Shown here: positions 22,142 to 32,044 of the stretch, piece by piece
Position numbering within the stretch: position 1 is the stretch's first letter
Layout of the letters: each line of letters begins with the position of its first letter
Origin: AP-15 sp963833745
GTDB taxonomy: Bacteria; Pseudomonadota; Alphaproteobacteria; ATCC43930; CGMCC-115725
Direction of reading: 5' to 3'
Assembly: GCA_963833745.1 (NCBI GenBank)
Contig: CAWHZD010000007.1
Location: 682,001-746,000, forward strand
Length of the DNA stretch: 64,000 nt
The notes under the pieces: generated by a model
The model's input: the letters and a program-made list of their open reading frames with translations, nothing else
The model's database searches: none
What the model was told of the DNA's origin: nothing
Translations under genes and position numbers: made by a program

Positions 22142-23200
22142 GTGGCTCCGAGGTTCTTCGGATGGGAGTGGTCTAAGCTTGCAGGAACGCGTTTGAGGGT
22201 GGCTCCGGTCATAGCCGCGCTGACCGGGCTGGCGCTGACGGCGGCGCTTGTCGCGGTTTTCGGCGCCGGCGCGGTAATCCGCTCATTTCTTGCCATCGGC
22301 TGGAAAGGGTTCGTCGCGATCTGCCTGATCCATCTCGCGCTGGTCTCGGTGATGGGGTGCGCCTGGCGCGGCCTCGTGCCCGGAGCGCCGGTTTGGGCGT
22401 TCCTGTCGGCCCGTCTGGTTCGGGATGCCGGATCGGAAGTGCTGCCGTTGTCGCCGATCGGCGGTTGCGTGCTCGGCACGCGGGCGCTGATGCTTGCCGG
22501 GATCGCCGGTTCGATCGCCGCAGCGAGCACAATCGTCGACCTGACCCTCGAGTTTTTCGCGAAGCTTGCATACACCGCGATCGGGCTGGTGTTGCTGGTC
22601 GGCCTTCGGCCGGGTTCGGCGATCACAGCGCCGCTCAGCGCCGGATTGGCGGTGGCCAGCCTGACGGCAGTGGCTTTTGTCGCGGCACAACAGCGGGGGT
22701 TCAACCTGTTCGATCGGGTCGCCCGTGCACTCGGCCGGGGCTGGGCCGAACGAACCGCTGCCGGTGCTGCGGCGTTGCGCCGGGCTTTGCGAGACAGCTA
22801 TGAACGCAAGACAGGCCTGTGGGTCGGCTCCGGTCTCCACCTGTTTTGTTGGATCACGGGCACCCTCGAAGCCTGGGTTGCGCTTCGCCTACTGGGAAGC
22901 GGTCTTCCGTTCAAGACCGTGCTGGTTATCGAAAGCCTGCTCTATGCGGTTCGCACCTTTGCCGTCGTCATCCCCAATGCGGTTGGGGTTCAGGAGGGCG
23001 CGTATGTGCTGATCGGCGTCGGCTTCGGCCTGACGCCGCAAATCGCGCTGGTGCTGTCCCTGGTCAAGCGCGCGCGCGATTTGGCAATCGGATTGCCGGT
23101 TATCGGTGCTTGGCAAATCGTTGAAGGCGGCCGTCTCTGGCGCAGGCGCCGCGCGACCGGCGCCGAACCCGGCGGTATTCTCGACAGGAGAGAACCATGA
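22142..23200 (+). CDS. HpnL/YbhN-type integral membrane protein (LPG-synthase TM region)
   Basis: About 352 residues as the long frame, with eight or so TM helices. The C-terminal IPNAVGVQEGAYVLIGVGFG (VQEG motif) is diagnostic of the lysylphosphatidylglycerol-synthase/YbhN/HpnL superfamily. HpnL members sit in hopanoid-lipid loci and are thought to be transporters or flippases; no hopanoid genes occur here, so the HpnL label is tentative. The GTG at 22142 lacks a convincing ribosome site. TTG 22193, five bases after AGGA, or GTG 22199 would start just before the first helix and look better. The stop overlaps the following phosphatase start as ATGA, indicating coupling. Confidence 0.78.
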   Translation: MAPRFFGWEWSKLAGTRLRVAPVIAALTGLALTAALVAVFGAGAVIRSFLAIGWKGFVAICLIHLALVSVMGCAWRGLVPGAPVWAFLSARLVRDAGSEVLPLSPIGGCVLGTRALMLAGIAGSIAAASTIVDLTLEFFAKLAYTAIGLVLLVGLRPGSAITAPLSAGLAVASLTAVAFVAAQQRGFNLFDRVARALGRGWAERTAAGAAALRRALRDSYERKTGLWVGSGLHLFCWITGTLEAWVALRLLGSGLPFKTVLVIESLLYAVRTFAVVIPNAVGVQEGAYVLIGVGFGLTPQIALVLSLVKRARDLAIGLPVIGAWQIVEGGRLWRRRRATGAEPGGILDRREP

Positions 23201-23793
23201 CAGAGCCGCTCCCCCTCATCTATCTCGCGCGGCACGGCGAAACTGCCTGGAGCCTTTCGGGTCAGCACACCGGCCGCACCGATCTGGCACTGACCGAACG
23301 CGGCGAGCAGCAGGCGCGCACGCTCGGCGAGCGCTTGCAGGGGTTGGCCTTTGCCAAGGTTCTGACCAGCCCGTCGCAACGTGCGGTGCGGACCTGTGAA
23401 CTCGCCGGGTTTGGCGCAGGCGCGCAGATCGATCCCGACCTCGCCGAGTGGGATTACGGCGATTACGAGGGTCGCCGCACCGCCGAGATCCTGACCGAAC
23501 GTCCGGATTGGCAATTGTTTCGCGACGGCGCCCCGGGCGGCGAGTCACCAGAACAAATCGGCGCCCGCGCCGATCGCGCCATCGCGCGCATCCATGCGGT
23601 TCGCGGCAATGTGCTGATCGTTTCGAGCGCCCATATTTCGCGTGTCTTTGGCGCGCGCTGGCTCGGACTATCCGCGGCTGGCGGACGCTATCTCGTGCTG
23701 AGCACGGCAAGCCTCAGCATCCTCGGCTACGAGCACGACATGAGCGAACCGGTGATCCGGCTGTGGAACGACACGAGCCATCTGAACACCTGA
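23197..23793 (+). CDS. Histidine phosphatase family protein (phosphoglycerate-mutase fold)
   Basis: A 198-residue cytosolic protein. The phospho-acceptor motif ARHGET (His14) is near the N-terminus, followed by the GRTDLALTERGEQQA signature and SPSQRAVRTCEL. Glu in LAEWDYGDYEG and His in VSSAHISRV complete the active site. It resembles bacterial broad-specificity phosphatases (GpmB/SixA-like), with substrate unassigned. It is translationally coupled to the HpnL-like gene upstream (4-bp overlap). That suggests action on a phosphorylated lipid or sugar intermediate of the same pathway; this is an inference. Confidence 0.9.
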   Translation: MTEPLPLIYLARHGETAWSLSGQHTGRTDLALTERGEQQARTLGERLQGLAFAKVLTSPSQRAVRTCELAGFGAGAQIDPDLAEWDYGDYEGRRTAEILTERPDWQLFRDGAPGGESPEQIGARADRAIARIHAVRGNVLIVSSAHISRVFGARWLGLSAAGGRYLVLSTASLSILGYEHDMSEPVIRLWNDTSHLNT

Positions 23794-23853
23794 GAGGTCA
23801 CCTATCTGGCGGTTGACCGCGCCGCCCGTCACCCGCTGTTACTTGATATGCGT

Positions 23854-24618
23854 TCACCGGCCGAGATAAGTGAGGGCACCGCGCAATGGCGCGCTCGACA
23901 CGCGAATGACGCCCTCGAACGGGGTGGCTAGTTCCAGAATCAGGAACACCGCCGCCGCGACCGAAAGCGCACAGATGCCGAGGCTGGCGACAACAGTCAG
24001 GTTCCGGGGCGCGTAAAGGCCGAAGCTGGCAAAGATAATGCACAACCAAAACACCAGCACCACCAGGAACGGCAACGGAATCGGACTTTCGGTCTGCTGT
24101 GCAAATAGCAGCCACCGCGCCTGCGCCAGGTTGGTCGCCGTCGTCAGCGCCTCTGCTTGCAGCGACCGCTGCGTCTCGCCTTGGGGTGATAGAGATTAAA
24201 TCATCTCGTATAGCGCCTCCGGCGCCGCCGTTGCCGGGGCCAAATTTCTCGCGTGGAAGTTCTCATCAGGCCAGATTTGCGCGAGAGCAGCTTCGACCGA
24301 GCCGCGGAGCAACTCGCGCGCCGGTTTCGCCTCCGTCCCGTAATGGGCCAGCAGGCGATCGAGCAGAACGATGTTGGCAGCCATCTGTACGAATTCTTGG
24401 TTCCGGAGGTCGAAGGAGCTTTTCGCCGAGGCGAGCAGAAGGCTCAGGACAAGCGCGGCCATCGTTGCAATCAGCGCGATCCCGAGCTTCACGACATCCT
24501 TCGATTCCGTGCTCAAATGATGCTCGGGCAGGACCCTCCTTAGCGACATGCCGATTAGCGCGCTGCCGAAGACGCACGCGAGCACGACCCAACCGACCGC
24601 AATTGTGGTCACAATCAA
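23854..24618 (-). pseudogene. DUF4239 (bestrophin-like) membrane protein with one in-frame stop
   Basis: Reads as a single 254-codon frame interrupted only by TAA at 24196-24198. Before it: two TM helices and a cytosolic part (VVKLGIALIATMAALVLSLL, FVQMAANIVLLDRLLAHYG) ending in EALYEMI. After it, in the same frame: SLSPQGETQRSLQAEALTTA and two further TM helices (PFLVVLVFWLCIIFASFG, VAAAVFLILELATPFEG). Relatives have a Gln or similar at the stop position, so a single CAA to TAA change would explain it. The gene lies 24 bp downstream of the RND pump on the same strand. It could be a recent nonsense allele; no frameshift is present. Confidence 0.82.
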
Positions 24619-24642
24619 TAGTCCCGCGGTGTGTGACCTAGA

Positions 24643-27600
24643 TCACTCGGCGGTTCCGGTGCGGGCCGGTTCGAGGATTTTTGGTTGCTTGCGGGCCTTG
24701 CGCGCCTCCTCGAAGCGCTGCAGCACGGTGAAGAACGAGGGGACGAACAGCACGGCGAGACAGGTCGAGGCGATGATGCCGCTGAGCACGCTGAGGCCGA
24801 GCGAAATATCCGCGTTGGCCCCGGCTCCGCTCGCCAGCACCAACGGCAGAACCCCCATGCCAAAGGCGAACGAGGTCATCAGGATCGGCCGGAACCGTGA
24901 GCGCGATGCCGCCACCGCCGCTTCCACGATCGGCATTCCGCGCACCATCCGGCCTTCGCGCGCCATCTCGACGATCAGGATGCCGTTCTTGGCCGACAGC
25001 GCGATCATCAGGATCAGCCCGATCTGCGTGTAAAGATTGTTGGCGACGCCGAGGCTGGTCAACGCCACGACCGGCCCCAACAGCGCCAGCGGCACCGCCG
25101 ACAGCACCGCCAGCGGCAAGACCCAGCTTTCATACTGTCCGGCGAGGCAGAGGTAGACCAGCAATACCGACAGACCGAACAGATAATAGAGCTGATTGCC
25201 GGTCAGCTTTTCCTGAAAGGACATCGCCGTCCATTCGAAGGACATCCCTTGGGGTAGGGTTTTGTTGGCGATCGTTTCCATCAGCGCCAGCGACTGGCCC
25301 GAACTGAAGCCGCGTGCCGGCGCGCCGACAATCGTTGCCGAGGGATAGAGGTTGTAGAGCGTGATCAACGGCGGGGCCAGGGCGGAGCTGAGATGCGCCA
25401 CGGCCCCGATCGGCACCATCTGGTTGTCTTCGCTGCGGACATAAAGGTTCAACAAATCGTCCGGCTTCAGGCGGAATTTCGAGTCGGCCTGGGCATAGAC
25501 CTGCAGCGAAAGCCCGAATTTGTTGAACTGGTTGACGTAGGTCGAGCCGAGATAGGAGGTGAGCGCCGAGAACACGTCGCCGACCGAGACGCGCAGGGTC
25601 TCGGCGCGGTCGCGATCGACGGTCACCGCGACCTGCGGCGCGCCGGGACGGAACGTCGTCAATACGTGCTGCAGCCCGGGATCGGCGTTGGCCTTTTTGA
25701 CGATCTGGTCGGCGGCATCGCTGAGCTTCTGATAGTCGAAGCTGCCGCCCAGCAACTGAGTCTGCATCTGAAACCCGCCGGCATTGCCGATGCCCTGGAT
25801 CGGCGGCGGCGCCAGCACGAACAAGCGGCCGTCGGGAGCGGCGTTGAGCCCATTCTGAAGGCGGCCGGCAATCGACAGAATGTCGGTCCTCTGCCGTCGG
25901 CTCCGCTCGCCCCAGGGTTTGAGAATGACAAAGCAGACGCCAGCGTTGGCGAGACTGGCGAAGTTGTCGAGCGCCGACAAGCCGGTGATCGCGATGACCT
26001 GATCGACGCCGGGCGTGGCGAGCGCCAATTTCGTGGCGTTGTCGAGCGCCGCGGTTGTCCGCCCGAGCGAAGCGGCATCCGGTAATTGCGCGGCGATCAT
26101 CAGGTAGCCCTGATCTTCGTTCGGGATAAAGGCGGTCGGCAGCCGGGCGATGCCCCACACCGCAACCGCCGCCAACGCCACCCCGATCAACACGACCAGC
26201 CCGGCGCGCCGCACCATATGGCCGATGAGCCCGGTATAGCCTCTTTCCGCCCGGGAATAGAGGTGCTCGAAGCCGCGATAAAAGAAGTTGCGCTGCTCGA
26301 CCGGTTTGGGCGTGCGCAGCCACAGCGCGCATTGGGTCGGCTTAAGGGTGGCTGCGTTGACGGCGCTGATCAGCGCGGTTACCGCGATCACCAGGGCAAA
26401 CTGTGCGAACATCTGCCCGCTGAGGCCGGGGACAAAGGCCGAGGGCAGGAAAACGGCCATCAATACCAGGGTGATGCCGATGATCGGCCCAAACAGCTCA
26501 TTCATCGCCCGGATCGCGGCGTCGTGTCCGGACATGCCTTGCTCGATATATTTCGACACGCCTTCGACGATGACGATCGCATCGTCCACCACGATGCCGA
26601 TTGCCAGGATCAACGCGAACAAGGTCGACAGATTCACCGTAAAGCCCAGCGCCGCCATGCCGGCGAAGGCGCCGATGATCGTGACCGGCACCGTCGTCGC
26701 CGGCACCAATACCGCTCTGAAGTTCTGCAGGAACACCAGGATCACGATCAGCACCAACACCCCGGCCTGCCACAAGGTGGTGTAGACCCCGTTGATCGAT
26801 TCCTGGATAAAGATCGTCGTGTTGTATGGGATGCTGTAGTCGAGTCCGGGCGGAAAATGGCGCGCCAGCTCCTTCATCTTGGCGTCGACTTCGGCGGCGA
26901 CCTTCAGCGAATTGGCATTGGGGGTCTGGTAGACCGCGATTCCGGCGGCGGGCTTGCCGCTGAGCTTGAAATCCTGGGAATAAGTCTGAGCGCCGAGATC
27001 GATGCGCGCCACATCCTTGAGCCGCACCAGGCGACCGCCCTGGGCAGTTTGGTCCTTGACGATGATGTCGCCAAATTCTTTGGGCTCGTTGAGCCGGGAC
27101 TTGATGTCGACGGTGTACTGGAATGCCTGATCGCTCGGCGCCGGCGGCATGCCGACCTGACCCGCGGCGACCTCCTGGCTCTGCTGCCTGACGACCCGGA
27201 TCACGTCGGACGGAACCAAGCCATAGGAATAGAGCTTGTTCGGATCCATCCAGATCCGCATCGAATATTCGCCGGCGCCCATGACCGTGACGTTGCCGAC
27301 CCCCGGCAGCCGGGCCAGCTCGTTGACCAGGTTGATCGTGGCGTAATTCCACATAAAGAGCGCGTCGCGCGACTTGTCCGGTGAGTCGAGGGTGACGAAC
27401 AGCAGGATCGACGAGGATTTGGCGCGGATCGCCACACCCTGGGCCTGAACCTGCTGCGGCAGCTGCGCCATCGCGTTCTGGACGCGGTTCTGCACCAGAA
27501 CCTGGTCCATGTTGGGATCGCTGCCGATGTCGAAACTCACCGTCAGCACGTAGGTGCCGTCATAGGCGCTCGTCGACTGCATGTAGATCATGCCCGGGGC

Positions 27601-27816
27601 GCCGTTTACCTGCAGCTCGATCGGCAACGCAACGGTGTCGACGACGGTCTGCGGGCTGGCGCCGGGATAACGGGTCGTGACCTGCACGGTCGGCGGCGTG
27701 ACGTTCGGGTATTGGGCGACCGGCAGGCGGAACACGCAAATAGCGCCGATCAGCACCAGCACGATCGCCAGGACGTTGGCGAGGACCGGATGTTCGATAA
27801 AGAACTTCGAGATCAT
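24643..27816 (-). CDS. RND multidrug efflux permease (HAE1/AcrB type)
   Basis: A 1057-residue inner-membrane proton-driven pump. It begins ISKFFIEHPVLANVLAIVLV and contains VAQYPNVTPPTVQVTTRYPG, the TM4 proton-relay pair in AIGIVVDDAIVIVEG, and the second-half blocks YYLFGLSVLLVYLCLAGQYESW and LMIALSAKNGILIVEMAREG. The length is full for the AcrB family. Its ATG overlaps the adaptor gene's TGA (ATGA). Substrates are expected to be hydrophobic or amphiphilic drugs; specificity is not readable. The operon NodT-adaptor-RND has no adjacent TetR or MarR regulator, so control is either global or by a distant gene. Confidence 0.96.
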   Translation of the reverse strand: MISKFFIEHPVLANVLAIVLVLIGAICVFRLPVAQYPNVTPPTVQVTTRYPGASPQTVVDTVALPIELQVNGAPGMIYMQSTSAYDGTYVLTVSFDIGSDPNMDQVLVQNRVQNAMAQLPQQVQAQGVAIRAKSSSILLFVTLDSPDKSRDALFMWNYATINLVNELARLPGVGNVTVMGAGEYSMRIWMDPNKLYSYGLVPSDVIRVVRQQSQEVAAGQVGMPPAPSDQAFQYTVDIKSRLNEPKEFGDIIVKDQTAQGGRLVRLKDVARIDLGAQTYSQDFKLSGKPAAGIAVYQTPNANSLKVAAEVDAKMKELARHFPPGLDYSIPYNTTIFIQESINGVYTTLWQAGVLVLIVILVFLQNFRAVLVPATTVPVTIIGAFAGMAALGFTVNLSTLFALILAIGIVVDDAIVIVEGVSKYIEQGMSGHDAAIRAMNELFGPIIGITLVLMAVFLPSAFVPGLSGQMFAQFALVIAVTALISAVNAATLKPTQCALWLRTPKPVEQRNFFYRGFEHLYSRAERGYTGLIGHMVRRAGLVVLIGVALAAVAVWGIARLPTAFIPNEDQGYLMIAAQLPDAASLGRTTAALDNATKLALATPGVDQVIAITGLSALDNFASLANAGVCFVILKPWGERSRRQRTDILSIAGRLQNGLNAAPDGRLFVLAPPPIQGIGNAGGFQMQTQLLGGSFDYQKLSDAADQIVKKANADPGLQHVLTTFRPGAPQVAVTVDRDRAETLRVSVGDVFSALTSYLGSTYVNQFNKFGLSLQVYAQADSKFRLKPDDLLNLYVRSEDNQMVPIGAVAHLSSALAPPLITLYNLYPSATIVGAPARGFSSGQSLALMETIANKTLPQGMSFEWTAMSFQEKLTGNQLYYLFGLSVLLVYLCLAGQYESWVLPLAVLSAVPLALLGPVVALTSLGVANNLYTQIGLILMIALSAKNGILIVEMAREGRMVRGMPIVEAAVAASRSRFRPILMTSFAFGMGVLPLVLASGAGANADISLGLSVLSGIIASTCLAVLFVPSFFTVLQRFEEARKARKQPKILEPARTGTAE

Positions 27817-29015
27817 TTTTGCGACCCCGGACCCGCCGACCCGGTGACCGCCTCGATGGTGGTCGGCTGCGGCGTCACTTTAGTCCCCGGCGTCGCGCGC
27901 CACAAATCTCCGACGACGACCCGGTCCTCCGGTGCCAGGCCCGAGGTGACGACGCGCAGCGCCCCCATCAGCGATCCGAGCTGGACGTAGCGCTGCAGCA
28001 CGACGTCGCTGCTGTCGAGGACCAGCAAATATGTGCCGCCCTGGTCGGTCTGCAGCGCGCGGTCGGGGACCAGCAGGGCGTTGCGGTTGACCCTGCCCAT
28101 CGGCAGCCGCATGCGCACGAAAAATCCGGGCAGGATCACGCGGTCGGGGTTGGGCAGGATTCCGCGCACCAGCAACGTCCCGGTCGCCGGGTCGAGCGCC
28201 GGCGCCACATACTGGATCGTGCCGCGATGCGGAAACCCCTGTTCGTCGGACAGGCCGACATCAACCGGCACCTTGTGCAGGTCGGCCAGGGTCAGCCGGT
28301 GCTGATCCAGATTCTTCCGAATTTGCAAAACCTGCTGCTCGCTCAGATTGGCGACGACGTAGATCGGATCGAGCTGGGTGATGTCCGCGAGCGCCGCCTG
28401 CTGCGCGTCGCCGCCGACGACGTTGCCGGGGTCGATCAGATGCTTGCCGACAATGCCGTCGAATGGTGCGTGAACTTCGGTGTAGCCGAGATTGACCTCG
28501 TCGATCGAAACCTGGGCCTTGGCGCTCAACAGTTGCGCTTCGGCGCTCGCCCTCTCGAAATTCCAGTGGTCGACCTCGGTCTGGGTCGCCGCATCCTGCT
28601 TGACCAGCGCCGTGTATCGGGCCAGCTCGGTCCTGGCATAGACGAGGGCCGCCTGGGCGGTCAAAACCTGGGCGTGGGCCTGTTCGAGCTGCTGTTTATA
28701 GGGAGCTTGCTGAATCGTAAACAAAAGGTCGCCCTTGTTGACGAAAGCTCCGTCTTCGTAGTGAATCCGATCGAGATAGCCGGTGACGCGAGCGAGCAAT
28801 TTGACCTGGTTGACGGCCGCGGCGTTGCCGGTGATCTCGACGTAATTGGTCACCGATTGCAATCTGGGCAGTACCACCGGGACCGGCGCCGAGGTGCTTG
28901 GTGCCGGCAATTGCGCCTGTGCGGCCCAGAACCTTGCGGCGCCCAATGCGACCACGACGGCGAGCGTCGCCGCGGCAGCGGCGAGTGCGATGCGGCTGGT
29001 CGGAAGCCTGTTCAT
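27813..29015 (-). CDS. RND efflux periplasmic adaptor (membrane-fusion protein)
   Basis: Start ATG 29015 gives 400 residues; the longer frame to 29240 runs inside the upstream gene and is not real. An N-terminal membrane anchor (SRIALAAAAATLAVVVALG) is followed by the lipoyl halves (ITGNAAAVNQVKLLARVTGY and VNLGYTEVHAPFDGIVG), the alpha-hairpin (QAHAQVLTAQAALVYARTELARY region) and the beta-barrel. This is the AcrA/HlyD_D23 layout. The protein bridges the RND pump and the outer-membrane channel. It starts 7 bp downstream of the NodT gene and overlaps the pump gene by four bases. Confidence 0.93.
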   Translation of the reverse strand: MNRLPTSRIALAAAAATLAVVVALGAARFWAAQAQLPAPSTSAPVPVVLPRLQSVTNYVEITGNAAAVNQVKLLARVTGYLDRIHYEDGAFVNKGDLLFTIQQAPYKQQLEQAHAQVLTAQAALVYARTELARYTALVKQDAATQTEVDHWNFERASAEAQLLSAKAQVSIDEVNLGYTEVHAPFDGIVGKHLIDPGNVVGGDAQQAALADITQLDPIYVVANLSEQQVLQIRKNLDQHRLTLADLHKVPVDVGLSDEQGFPHRGTIQYVAPALDPATGTLLVRGILPNPDRVILPGFFVRMRLPMGRVNRNALLVPDRALQTDQGGTYLLVLDSSDVVLQRYVQLGSLMGALRVVTSGLAPEDRVVVGDLWRATPGTKVTPQPTTIEAVTGSAGPGSQK

Positions 29016-29022
29016 GTCGTCC

Positions 29023-30669
29023 TCACCATTCCGGCGGCCGGACCCTGGCGCTGACATCGGCGGGCGTCGGCAAGCCCGGCGCCGTCGGCGGCGGCTGGTT
29101 TGGAGGCGGCAGCAAATCGCCCCAATTGGTGCGGTCGCGCATCTCTTCGACCGTCCGCGGTGGCACGAATTCGTTGTTGTCGCGTATCTGCCATCCGCCC
29201 CCCAGCGCCCGATAGACCGTGGCAAGCCCGGTCGAAACATTTCCTTCGGCGACAGCGAGGTCGTTCTGCGCCGTATAAAGGTTCTGCTCCGCCGTCAACA
29301 CGGTCGTGAAATCGCGGGTACCCAGCTGATACTGCAAAAAGGCGAGCCCGAGCGCCGCATTGGCGGCGGCGACGCTGCGCCGCAAATCGTCGACCTCTTT
29401 GCGCGACTGGAGGAAGGTCGCCAACCCGTTTTCGACCTGTTGTTGCGCGGTCAGCACCGAGTTCTGGTAGTCGACCAGCAATTCCTGCAATTTCGCATCC
29501 TGGACCCGCACGGTGTTGGTGATCTGGCCGTAATTCAAGATGTTCCACTGAAAGGAAGGGCCGAACCCGAAGGTGATCCCCTTGCCCATGACAATGTCGC
29601 TGAGCTTGTTGCCGTTGATGTTGGCGGAGATGGTGCCGAAGGTCCCGAGCAGGCTGAACGCCGGGTAGAGATCCGCCTCGGCGAAACCGATCTGCGCGCT
29701 TTGCGACATCGCCGCCAGCTCGGCCGCGCGGATGTCGGGGCGGCGACGGACGAGATCGGCAGGCACGCCGACCGCGACATTAATCGGCGGCACCGGGATC
29801 GTTGTCGGCCCGCGCAACAGATCGCCGAGCGGCTGCGGCGCCATTCCCAGCAAGACGCGCAATGCGTTCATCCCCTGCTGCAGCTGGGCGGTCAGCTGCG
29901 GGACGGTCGATTCGGTCTGGCCGAGCACGTTTTCCGCCTGGTAGACGTCGAGCTTGGTGGCCACGCCGCCGTGAAACCGCGCCTCGGCGATGGTCAGCGC
30001 CTTCTTCTGTTTGACGATGTTGTCCTGGGCGATGGCGATTTGGGTCTGCAAGGTACGGATGCCGATATAGGTCGTGGCCACGTCGCCGAGCAATGTCACC
30101 AGGGTGTCGTCGTAGGAAGCGATCGAGGCAAGATAGGCGGCGTCGGCCGACTGGATGGCGCGGCGGAACTTTCCCCAGAAATCCAGTTCCCAGTCGATCG
30201 ACGCGCCGAGCGAGGCGCGCCAGAACCCGGAAACCTGGCTCTGCGGCGTCGCGGTCGGGTCCGCGTGGCTCGGGCGGGCGTAAATGATCGAGCTCGTCGC
30301 CTGCTGCGACTGCGGATAAAAATCGCCGATCGCCACGCCGAGCTCGGCGCGCGCCTGCAATACCCGGGTTCCGGCAGCGACCAGCGGTAGGTTCTGGTGA
30401 TACGCGGTGTAAATCAGCCGATCGAGGACCGGGTCGCGAAAGACGCGCCACCAAGTCTCGTATTCTTGCGTCCTGGTTTCGACCGAAGGCTGGTTTGCTT
30501 CGAGGAATCTGGTCGCGGCGGGAGCGGCCGGCGATGTGTAATCGGGGCCGACCATGCAACCACTCAACCCAAGCGCCAGCAGCAGCGCAGCCGCGCGGCA
30601 GTGTCGGGCCACCCCGCACGGTGCCGGGCCCGCGCGCCTGGCAGGAAATTTCGACGGGGTCCCCCTCAT
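29023..30669 (-). CDS. NodT/OprM-type outer-membrane efflux lipoprotein
   Basis: About 548 residues from ATG 30669 (GTG at 30696 is an alternative; neither has a clear Shine-Dalgarno). A lipoprotein signal ends in LGLSGC, placing a lipidated Cys at the mature N-terminus. Two OEP repeats follow (ARAELGVAIGDFYPQ, then ADLYPAFSLLGTFGT), with the FTTVLTAEQNLYTAQNDLAVAEG block near the end. This is the outer-membrane exit duct of the tripartite pump. It is the first gene of the efflux operon; about 200 bp of non-coding DNA upstream should carry the promoter. Confidence 0.94.
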   Translation of the reverse strand: MRGTPSKFPARRAGPAPCGVARHCRAAALLLALGLSGCMVGPDYTSPAAPAATRFLEANQPSVETRTQEYETWWRVFRDPVLDRLIYTAYHQNLPLVAAGTRVLQARAELGVAIGDFYPQSQQATSSIIYARPSHADPTATPQSQVSGFWRASLGASIDWELDFWGKFRRAIQSADAAYLASIASYDDTLVTLLGDVATTYIGIRTLQTQIAIAQDNIVKQKKALTIAEARFHGGVATKLDVYQAENVLGQTESTVPQLTAQLQQGMNALRVLLGMAPQPLGDLLRGPTTIPVPPINVAVGVPADLVRRRPDIRAAELAAMSQSAQIGFAEADLYPAFSLLGTFGTISANINGNKLSDIVMGKGITFGFGPSFQWNILNYGQITNTVRVQDAKLQELLVDYQNSVLTAQQQVENGLATFLQSRKEVDDLRRSVAAANAALGLAFLQYQLGTRDFTTVLTAEQNLYTAQNDLAVAEGNVSTGLATVYRALGGGWQIRDNNEFVPPRTVEEMRDRTNWGDLLPPPNQPPPTAPGLPTPADVSARVRPPEW

Positions 30670-30867
30670 TCCACCGTCACCATCCCTGGAGACCACAACC
30701 GGCGCCCCCGCCGATCAAGGTCTAGTCAAGGGCGATCTCCTTCCCGATCATCCCACTCCGCAAGGGGGTAGATTATCACCGTAACGAATCCAACGCAAGG
30801 TTGCGCGTGGACAACGCAGAGCGTCGAGCCGAAGGGCTTTTGCGAGACCCATCCAGCGGCCGTCTCG

Positions 30868-31803
30868 TCAACCGAGCTGCGCACGCAACCCGGCAACGGC
30901 GTCGAGATGGCGCTCGTGGTCGCCGGTAAAGCGCACGATCAGATCGGTAGCCCCGGCATCGGCGTAGCCCTTTAGCCAGGCCGCGGCCGCGGTGGGCGGG
31001 CCGCCGAAACAGGCTTGGCGCTTGCGCATCGCCGCCGCCGGCTGGCCGTAATAATTCTCGAGGAACGCGTCGATGCGCTGTTCCGCCCGCGCCGCATCCT
31101 CGTCGAGCGCCACGGTCACGTAGTTCGCCGCCGCGAACCGATCGGGATCGCGCCCGACCTCGCGCACGATCTGCTGCACTTCGCCCCATTGCCGGCCCCA
31201 GCGGGCGAGATCGGGCTCGTTGGCGAACCAGCCGTCGAAATGCCGGGCGGCGCGCTCGAACGCCGCGCTCACCGAGCCCGCGAGCCAGATCGGCGGTCCA
31301 CCCGGCCGATGCGGCGTCGGGCCAAGAACGCCGCCCTCGACCGGCCAGCGCCCCTGCCAGTCGACCGGCTCTCCGGTCCACAATGCGCGGGCGAGCCGCA
31401 GGCCTTCCATCATGCGCCCGACGCGGCCTTCGAACGGCACCCCGGCGGCGGCGAATTCGGCGCGGATGTTGGCGGTATCGGTGGCGATCCCGGCGCCGAG
31501 CACGAGCCGGCCCGCGCTGATCCGGTCGAGGGTCGCGAGCTGATGCGCCAGCACCACCGGGTTACGCAGCGCCGGCAGAAAGACGGCGGTCCCGACCGAC
31601 ACCTTGCGGGTCCGTGCCGCAACCGCGGCGAGCAGGGTCAGCGGGTCGTGCCGCGGCCGGGCCAGCAACGAGTCGCCGACCCAGACCGCGTCGTAGCCCA
31701 GAGCCTCCGCCCGCTCGGCGAGCGCCAACAGCGGCCCGGTCTCGGGCCGGCCCTGCATGACCGCCTCTCGGGTCGGCAACAAATATCCGATGCGCGGCGC
31801 CAT
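30868..31803 (-). CDS. LLM-class flavin-dependent oxidoreductase
   Basis: Start ATG 31803 is chosen because AAAGAGGAG lies about 7 bp upstream; a frame to 32007 has no conserved sequence. The 311-residue product has the bacterial luciferase/F420-reductase barrel: LAERAEALGYDAVWVGDSLL, HDPLTLLAAVAARTRKVSVGTAV, LPALRNPVVLAHQLATLDRISAGRLVLGAG and GGPPIWLAGSVSAAFERAARHFDGWF. Family members use FMN or F420 to oxidise small organic substrates. This organism type would normally use FMN. The gene stands alone; the substrate is unknown. Confidence 0.92.
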   Translation of the reverse strand: MAPRIGYLLPTREAVMQGRPETGPLLALAERAEALGYDAVWVGDSLLARPRHDPLTLLAAVAARTRKVSVGTAVFLPALRNPVVLAHQLATLDRISAGRLVLGAGIATDTANIRAEFAAAGVPFEGRVGRMMEGLRLARALWTGEPVDWQGRWPVEGGVLGPTPHRPGGPPIWLAGSVSAAFERAARHFDGWFANEPDLARWGRQWGEVQQIVREVGRDPDRFAAANYVTVALDEDAARAEQRIDAFLENYYGQPAAAMRKRQACFGGPPTAAAAWLKGYADAGATDLIVRFTGDHERHLDAVAGLRAQLG

Positions 31804-31944
31804 CGCCGGTCTCCTCTTTAGGTGCGCCCACTTTCTGTCGGGTTGGGCGCGGATGTCCGCTAGGCAAAATAGCACACCGTGGCCTGGAGTACCTTGGCGC
31901 CCAGCACCGCAGCTTCCTTGGATGTGCCGACAGCTACTTTCCTT

Positions 31945-32007
31945 GTCATACCGGCGAAGGCCGGTACCCATGGTTGCAGTGGGTCCCGACCTTCGTCGGG
32001 ATGGCAA
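31945..32007. repeat. Dispersed palindromic repeat pair, 63 bp
   Basis: Left half GTCATACCGGCGAAGGCCGG and right half CCCGACCTTCGTCGGGATGGC each form a hairpin, and the halves are roughly complementary to one another. The left half is the uninterrupted relative of the palindrome that is split by the MITE-like element at 57477-57654. Confidence 0.8.
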
Positions 32008-32044
32008 CGCTTTGGATATTGCGCATCCCGAAGAAGCATACCCG

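Noticed and set aside
24196..24198. TAA in the DUF4239 gene considered as a recoded codon
   Set aside because: Dozens of other genes in the window end in TAA, TAG or TGA normally and the other broken gene uses TAG, so general recoding is not supported.
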